Positions 33,811 to 42,800 of a stretch of DNA of 64,000 nt are shown one piece after another; the stretch's first letter is position 1; the number at the start of each line of letters is the position of its first letter. Made by a program: the position numbers and the translations under genes. The notes beneath the pieces were generated by a model. The model was not told where the DNA came from. It searched no databases and saw nothing but the letters and a program-made list of their open reading frames with translations. This stretch comes from Tahibacter soli (GTDB taxonomy: Bacteria > Pseudomonadota > Gammaproteobacteria > Xanthomonadales > Rhodanobacteraceae). Location: assembly GCF_025717065.2 (NCBI RefSeq), contig NZ_JAOVZO020000003.1, positions 744,001-808,000 of the forward strand. Reading direction: 5' to 3'.

Positions 33811-36800
33811 TTACCCGGATAAAGCGACGGCCTGGATCGCTCGCCTCCTGCGCTGCCGCACCCCGCCTGCAACCACCAGCCCCAGCACCAGCATCATCAA
33901 CCCGAACGTTCCGAGCCCCGGCACCGCCGTGACGTTGTTCGCCGGAATCATCGGGGTCGTGTCGGTCGCGCTGTTGTCGGTCGGGTCCGGGTCCGGCGTG
34001 TCGCTGGTCGCCGTCGCCGTGTTCGTGACCGTGAGGCCGCCCGTGTAGCTCATCGGCACTTCGTACACCGCGCTGATCGTGGCGGTGGCGCCCGCCGCCA
34101 GCGTGCCGAGCGTGCATGGGAATCCGGCATTGCACGGCGCGCTCGCCGAGACGAACGTCAGGCCCGCCGGCGTCGGGTCGGCGATGCGCGCGTTCAGCGC
34201 GTCCGACGGTCCCGCGTTCGACACCGTCACCGTGTACGTCACACGACCGCCCTGCCGCACCGTCACGCCGCCGTCCGATTTGGTCACCGTGAGGTTCGCC
34301 GAACCCGTGCCGAGCGGCGTCGGAATCGTGCCGCTGTTGTTGTTCGGGTTCGGGTCGGTCGTCGGGCTCGTGACGTTCGCCGTGTTCACGATCGGGTTCG
34401 GGCCCGTGTACGACGCCGGCACCCCGAGCACGAGGGCGATCGTGCTGCTCGCGCCGTTCGCGAACGTCGCCCGCGTGCACGTCAGCGTCGTGCCCGCGAC
34501 GCCGCACGACCAGCCCGCGCCCGTCGCGCTGACGTAGGTGAGCCCGGCCGGGAACGGATCGACGACGCTCACGTTCGACGCGTCGCTCGGTCCCGCGTTC
34601 GACACGGTCAGCGTGTACGCGATCGTGCCGCCGGGGCCTGCCACGCCGTTGCCGTCGTCCTTGACGATCGAGAGGTCGGCCGCTTCGCCCACCGGCACGT
34701 CGACCGTGCCGCTGCAGTGCGTCGCCTGCGGACAGCTCGCGTCGCCGCCGCCGGTGACGGTCGCGGTGTTCGTCACCACGCCGACGGCCGAGGCGATCGG
34801 CGTCACCGGAATCGTGAAGCTCACGCTCGCGCCGGCGGCGAGGCCGGCCGGTATCACGCACGTCACGCTCTGGCCGGTCGCGGTGCAGCCTTGCGGCGTC
34901 GCGCCGATCGCGAGCGACGCCGGCACCGGATCGGTCACGCTCGCCGCGGCCGTGGTCGCGGCGCTGCCGGCGTTCGTCACGACGATCGTGTAGCTCGCCG
35001 CTTCGCCGACGGTGAAGTTCGCCACGCTCGCGGTCTTGACGATGTTGAGCAGCGGCGCGTCGACCGGTGTCGCCGTGTCGCTCGCGCAGTGCGCTTCCTG
35101 CGGGCAGCTCGGATCGCCGCCGCCCGACACCTGCGCGACGTTGACGAGCACGCTGCCGCTCGCGGCCGGCGTCGGCGTCACCGGGATGACGAACGCGACC
35201 GGCGCATTCGGCGCGAGGCCGGCGGCGATCGTGCACGTCACCTGCTGGCCGCTCGCGCCGCAGCCGGCCGGTATCGCGCCGAGCGCGAGGCTGCTCGGGA
35301 CGTTGTCGGTCACCGTGGCGATCTGCGTCGTCGGCGCGCTGCCGGTGTTCGTCACGGTCAGCGTGTAGCTCGCGGGCGTGCCGACGACGAAGACGCCGGC
35401 GCTCGCGGTCTTGACGATCGTGAGCTGCGCCGCGTCGACCGGCACCGTGACCGAACCGGAGCAGTGCGCCGCGGCAGGGCAGGTGGGATCGCCGCCGCCC
35501 GACACGCTCGCGACGTTGACGACGCTCGTGCCGCTCGCCGCGGCCGTCGGCGTCACCGTCAGCGTGAAGCTCGCGCTCGCGTTGGGCACGAGGCCCGCCG
35601 CGATCGTGCACGTCACCTGCTGGCCGCTCGCGCCGCAGCCGGCCGGCACGTTGCCGATCGTCAGCGTGCCCGGCACGTTGTCGGTGACCGTCGCCGCCGC
35701 GGTGGTCGCCGCGGAGCCGACGTTCGTCACGACGATCGTGTAGCTCGCGCCCTGGCCGACGACGAACGCGTTGGCGCTCGCGGTCTTCGTCACGTTCAAC
35801 TGCGGCGCGTCGACCGGCACGTCGATGCTGCCGCTGCAATGCGCCGCGGCCGGGCACGTCGGATCGCCGCCGCCCGAAACCGTCGCGGTGTTCGCCACCG
35901 TCGTACCGCTCGCGGCGGCCGTCGGCGTCACCGGTATCACGAAGCTCACCGGGCTGTTCGTCGCCAGGCCCGCGGCGATCGTACAGGTGACCGTCTGGCC
36001 CGCGGCGGTGCAGCCGGTCGGCAGCGTGCCGATCGCGAGCGACGCGGCGATCGTGTCGCTGATCGTCGCGGGCGCGGTGGTCGCGGCGCTGCCGGTGTTG
36101 GTCACGGTCAGCGTGTAGCTCGCCGCCGCGCCGACGACGAACACGCCGCCGCTCGCGGTCTTGACGAGCGTCAGCTGCGGCGCGTCGACCGGCGTGTCGA
36201 CCGTGCTCGAACACGTCGCCGCGCCCGGGCACGTCGGATCGCCGCCGCCGGTCACCGTCGCGGTGTTCGTCAGCGTCGAACCGCTCGCGGCGGCCGTCGC
36301 GGTCACGGGGATCGTGAACACCACCGGCGTGTTCGTCGGCAGGCCCGCGGCGATCGTGCAGGTAACCTGCGAACCCGTCGCCGTGCAGTTGGACGGCAAA
36401 GTACCCAATGTCAAATTGGCAGGAATATTGTCGCCGACCGTGATCGCCGTCGTGGTCGCGGCGGTGCCGGTGTTCGTCACCGTGAGGCTGTAGCTCGCCG
36501 GCACGCCGACCACGAAATTGTTGCTGCTCGCGGTCTTCACGATCGTCACGCGCGGCGCGTTGACCGGCGCGACGACCGTGCTCGAACAGCGCGCGGCGGC
36601 CGGGCAGCCCGGATCGCCGCCGCCGTTGACCGTGGCGGTGTTCGAGAGCGTCGAGCCGCTCGCGGCGGCCGTCGGCGTCACGGCGATCGTGAACGCGACC
36701 GGCGAGCCCGTCGCGAGACCCGCGGCGATCGTGCACGTGACCGTCTGACCCGCGACCGCGCAATCGGGCGACACCGCGCCGATCGTCAGGTTGCCCGGCA

Positions 36801-39800
36801 CCGTGTCGCTGACCGTCGCGGCCTGCGTCGTCGCGGCGCTGCCGGTGTTCGTCACCGTCAGCGTGTACGAGGCCGGTACGCCGACGACGAAGCTCGGTGC
36901 GCTCGCGGTCTTGACGATCGTGAGCGCCGGCGCGTTGACCGGCGTCGTGACCGTGCTCGTGCAGTGCGACGCGCCCGGACAGCTCGGATCGCCGCCGCCG
37001 TTGACGGTCGCGGTGTTGACGAGCTGCTGGCCGTTCGCGGCGGCGGTCGGCGTGACCGGAATCGTGAAGCTCGCCGGCGTGCCGGTCGCGAAGCCCGCGG
37101 CGATCGTGCACGTCACGGTCTGGCCCGACGCGGTGCAGCCGGCCGGCAGCGTGCCGATGACGAGGTCTGCCGGAATCGTGTCGCTGACGGTGGCCGCGCT
37201 CGTCGTCGCCGCCGAACCGGTGTTCGTCACCGTGAGGATGTAGTCGCCGGGCACGCCGACGACGAAGTTCGTCGGATTCGCGGTTTTCACGAGCGTCAGT
37301 TGCGCGGCGTTGACCGGCGTCGTCACCGTGCCCTGGCAGCGCGTCGCGAGCGGACCGCCGGTCGGGCAGCCCGGATCGCCGCCGCCGGACACGGTCGCAT
37401 CGTTCGTCACCGACAGGCCGTTCAAGCTCGCCTGCGGCGTGACCGGAATGTCGAACGTCACCGGCGCACCGCTCGCCAGGCCCGCGGCGATGGTGCACGT
37501 CACGGTCTGCGCGACCGCGCTGCAGGCGGCCGGCAGCGTGCCGATCGTCAGGCCGCCCGGCAGCGTGTCGCCGATCGTCGCGACGGTCGTGGTCGCCGCC
37601 GTGCCGTTGTTCGTCACGGTGAGGCGGTACGCAGCCGGCACGCCGACGACGAACGTCGACGGCAGTGCGGTCTTGACGATCGCGAGCTGCGGCGCCGACA
37701 CGGTGTTCGACGTCGTGCCGGTGCAATGCGCGTCGATCGGACACGTCGCGTCGCCGCCGCCGTTCGCGACGGCGCTGTTGGTCAGGTTCTGACCGTCGAC
37801 GCTCGCCTGCGGCGTGACCGGAATCGTGTACGTCAGTGCGTTGCCCGGCGAGACGCCGGCCGGAATCGCGCACGTCACGACCTGGCCGATGCTCGTGCAT
37901 TCGGCCGGCAGGATGCCGAGCGTGAGGCCGGTCGGAATCGTGTCGGTCACGGTGCCCGCGAGCGTGTCGGCCTGGCCGTTGTTCGTCACGGTGATGACGT
38001 ACGTCGTCTGCACGCCGACGACGAAGCTGCCGGTGAGCGTCTTCGTCACGTCGAGACGCGGCGCGTTGACCGGCGTCGTGACGGACGCCGAACAGTGCGC
38101 GGCGGCCGGGCAGGTGGCGTCGCCGCCGCCCGAGGCCGTGGCCGTGTTGACGGCCGGCGAAGGCGTGCCCGGCGCGATGGCCACCGGCACGCCGATCGGT
38201 TGCGCGTTCGAACCCGGCAGCAGCACCACGTTCGACGTGCACGACACATTCGTCGTCGTGCTCGCCGCGCAGTTCCAGCCGGCGCCCGTCGGCGTGCCGC
38301 TCGCGGTGATGCCGGCCGGCAGCGGATCGTCGATCGTTATCGCGCCGCTCGTGCTCGACGTGCCGGCGTTGCGCACCTGCAGCGTGTAGCTCGCCGGCTG
38401 GCCGACGGCGAACGTCGTCGGCGTGGTCGTCTTGGTCACGGCGAGCTGCGGTGCGCCGCTGTCGCTGTTCGTGACGGTCGAGCTGCGCGTGCACGGCGGC
38501 GCGGTGCATGTCGCCGTCGCCGGCGGCGTGACCGTCGCGGTGTTCGCGATCGTGCCGGTGGCCGACAGGTCGACCGTGCCGTTGATCGCGATGGCGAGGC
38601 TGTCGCCCGCGCCGAGCGCGACGTTCGCCAGCGCGATGGCGTTGCCGGTACCGGTCGCGCCGGTGCCGCTCGCCGTCGTGTCGCAGTCGGCGCCCGTGCC
38701 GGTCGCCGTGCACGTCCAGCCGCTGACCGCGACGATGCCGGGCACCGTGTCGACGACGCCGACGCCCGCGAGCGGACTCGGCCCGTTGTTCACGACGCTG
38801 ATCGTGTACGAGATCGCCTGGCCCGGCAGGTACGTGCCGTTCGGCGTCGCGGTCTTGGTGATGACGAGATCGGCGACGACCGTCACCGGCACGTCGACGC
38901 TCGAGCCGCAGTGCGCCGCGCCGGGGCACGACGGATCGCCGCCGCCGGCGACGGTCGCGCTGTTCGTCAGCGTCGTGTTGCCGGCAGCCGCGGTCGCGGT
39001 GACCGGCAGCGTGAAGCTGGCCGACGCACCGACGGCGAGGCCTGCCGGAATCGTGCACGTCACGGTCGCGCCGGCGTTCGTGCAGCCGGCCGGCAGCGTG
39101 CCGAGCGTGAGGTTCGCCGGCAGCGTGTCGGTGACCGTCGCGGCGGCGTTCGTCGCGGCCGTGCCGTTGTTCGTCGCGGTCAGCACGTAGCTCGCCGGCA
39201 CGCCGACGACGAACGTCGTCGGGTTCGCGGTCTTGACGAGGTCGAGGCGCGGCGCGACGACCGGTGTCGTGGTCGTGCTCGTGCAGTGCGCGGCGGCCGG
39301 GCAGCCCGGATCGCCGCCGCCGGAGACCGTCGCGGTGTTGCTGAGCGACTGGCCGTTCGCGGCGGCGGTCGGCGTGACCGGGATGACGAATGCCGTGTTC
39401 GCACCGGCCGCGAAGCCGCTCGCGATCGTGCAGGTGACGACGTTGCCGGCGTTGCTGCAACCCGCGGGCATCGCGCCGAGCAGAAGCGTGCCGGGAACGG
39501 TGTCGCTGATCGTCGCGGCCTGCGTCGTGGCGGCCGTGCCGCTGTTCGTGACGGTCAGCGTGTAGCTCGCCGGTACGCCGACGACAAAAGTTCCACTACT
39601 GGCGGTTTTGACGATATCCAGTTGTGGCGCATTGGTCGGTGTCGTCGTGGTGCTGGTGCAGTGGCCGGCGCCGGGGCAGGTCGGATCGCCGCCGCCGGAG
39701 ACGGTCGCGGTGTTGGTCAGCGTCGTGCCGTTGGCGGCGGGCGTCGGCGTGACCGGGATGACGAAGCTCGTGTTCGCGCCGGCGGCGAAGCCCGCGGCGA

Positions 39801-42800
39801 TCGTGCAGGTGACGGTCTGTCCCGCGGCAGAGCAGCCGGCCGGCATCGTGCCGAGCGTGAGCGAACCGGGAACGGTGTCGCTGACGGTCACTGTCGCAGT
39901 GGTCGCGGCGGTGCCGGTGTTCGTTACCGACAAGGTGTACGACGCCGGCACGCCGACGACGAAGTTCGCCGCGCTCGCGGTCTTGACGATCGTGAGCTGC
40001 GCGGCCTGCACCGGCGTGTTGACGGTGCTGGTGCAGCGCGTCGCGGCGGGGCAGGTCGGATCGCCGCCGCCCGAAGCGGTTGCGGTGTTGGTCAGCGTCG
40101 TACCGTTCGCGGCGGCGGTCGGCGTCACGGGAATCACGAAGCTCGTGCTCGCACCGGTGGCGAGACCCGCGGCGATCGTGCAGGTGACGTTCTGGCCGGC
40201 ATTGGTGCAGCCGGCCGGGATCGCGCCGAGCGTGAGGTTCGTCGGGATCGTGTCGCTGACCGTCGTCGCGGCAGTCGTCGCCGCGGTGCCGTTGTTCGTG
40301 ACGGTCAACGTGTAACTCGCCGGCACGCCGACGACGAAGTTCGGCGCGCTCGCGGTCTTGGTGATCGTCAGCGCAGGCGAGTTGACGGGGGTATTGGTCG
40401 TGCTGGTGCAGCTCGGGTCGCCGGGGCAACCCGGATCGCCGCCGCCGGAGACCGTCGCGGTGTTCGACAGCGACTGGTTGTTGGCCGCGGGCGTCGGCGT
40501 GACCGGGATGACGAAGCTGACCGGCGTGCCGGTCGCAAGGCCCGCGGGGATCGTGCAGGTGACGAGATTGCCGGTGGCCGTGCAGCCGGCCGGTAGCGTG
40601 CCGAGCGTCAGCGACGCCGGCACGTTGTCGGTGATCGTCGTCGCGGCGGTCGTCGGCGCGGTGCCGTTGTTGGTGACGGTCAGCGTGTAGCTGCCCGGCA
40701 CGCCGACGACGAAGTTGCCGCTCGCGGTTTTGACGAGGGTCAGTCGCGGCGCCTGGACCGGCGTGTTGGTGGTGTCGGTGCAGCGCGCGTCGGCCGGGCA
40801 GGTCGGATCGCCGCCACCGTTCACCGTCGCGGTGTTCGTCAGCGTCGTGCCGTTCGCGGCGGCGGTCGGCGTGACCGGAATGACGAAGCTGACCGGCGTG
40901 CCGGTCGCGAGACCCGCCGGGATCGTGCAGGTGACGACGTTACCGGCGGCGGTACAGCCGGCGGGCAGCGTGCCGAGCGTGAGCGTGGCCGGGACGTTGT
41001 CGGTGACCGTCGTGGCGGCCGTGGTCGCGGCCGTACCCGTGTTCGTGACGGTCAGCGTGTAGCTCGCCGGCACACCGACGACGAAGTTCGAACCGCTGGC
41101 CGACTTGTCGATCGAGAGCGCGGGTGCGTCGACCGGCGTCGTCGTGGTGCTCGAGCAATGCGGCTGGCCCGGGCAGCTCGGATCGCCGCCGCCCGACACC
41201 GATGCGGTGTTCGACAGGTTCTGGCCGATCGCGGCAGCGGTCGGCGTCACCGGAATCACGAACGACGTGCTCGCACCGTTCGCAAGACCCGCGGCGATCG
41301 TGCACGTCACGGTCTGGCCGGTGCGCGTGCAGCCGGCCGGCAAGGTGCCGATGACGAGATCGCCGGGGACGACGTCGCTGACGGTCGCGGCCGAGGTCGT
41401 CGGTGCCGTGCCGTTATTCGTGACGGTCAGCGTGTAGGTGCCTTGCACGCCGACGACGAAGTTGCCGCTGGCGGTCTTGACGATGTCGAGGCGCGGCGCG
41501 TTGACCGGCGTGGTGACGCTCGGCGTGCAGCGCGACGCGAACGGACCGCCGGTCGGACAGCTCGGATCGCCGCCGCCGGACGCCGTCGCGGTGTTGTTGA
41601 CCGACAGGCCGTTGACGCTCGCGTCCGGCGTGACCGGGATCGCGAACGCGACCGGCGCGCCGGTGGCGAGACCCGCAGGCACGGTGCACGTGACGACCTG
41701 GCCCGCAGCGCTACAGCCGGCCGGCAGCGTGCCGATCGAAAGACCGGTCGGGATCGTGTCGGTGATCGTCGTGATCGCGGTGGTTGCCGCGGTACCCGTG
41801 TTCGTCAGCGTCAGCGTGTAGTTCGCCTGGACGCCGACGACGAAGGTGCTCGGCGCGCTCTTGGCGAGCGTGAGCTGCGGCGCGTCGACGGTGTCGGTCG
41901 TCGTGCCGTGGCAGTGCGCCGCGGCCGGGCAGGACGGATCGCCGCCGCCGTTGACGACGGCGTTGTTCGACACGCTCTGGCCGGTGATCGAGGTCTGCGG
42001 CGTGATCGGAATCGTGTACGACACCGAACCGCCGACCGAGATGCCGGCCGGGATCTGGCAGGTGACGACTTGTCCCGCACTCGTGCAGCCGGCCGGCAAC
42101 ACACCGAGCGTCAGGCCGTTCGGCACGGTATCGGTGATCGTGCCGGCAAGCGTGTCGGCGAGACCGTTGTTGGTGACGGTCAGCACATAGTTCGTTGGTA
42201 CACCGACGATCAGGTTGCCTTGCAGGGTCTTCACGAGATCCAGGCGCGGCGCGTTGATCGGCGTCGTGACGGAGCCTTGGCAATGTGCAGCAGCCGGGCA
42301 CGTCGCATCGCCGCCGCCCGACGCGGTCGCGGTGTTGACCGACGGTTGCGCGGCGCCGGCGTTGACCATGACCGGCACGCTGATGACCGGCGCGCTCGAC
42401 CCCGGCGGCAGCACGGCCGTCGTGGAGCACGAGACGGTGGTCGTGGTGCTCGCGGCGCAGTTCCAGCCGGTGCCGCTCGGCGTCGCGGTGATCACGATGC
42501 TCGCGGGCATCGGATCGTTCACGCTGATGGTGCCCGACGTGCTCGACGTGCCGGTGTTGGACACCTGGATCGAGTACGTGCCGGCCTGGCCGATGGCGAA
42601 GGTCGTCGGCGTCGCGGTCTTGACCAGCGACAACTGCGGCGTGCCGCCGTCGCTGTTCGTCGTCGTGGACGTGCGCGTGCAGGGTGGCGTCGTGCAGCTC
42701 GCCCCCGCCGGCGGCGTCGCGGTCGCGGTGTTGACGATATTGCCGGTCGTCGTCAGCGCGACGGTGCCGTTGACGGTGATCGTCGCGGCGGCGCCGGCGG

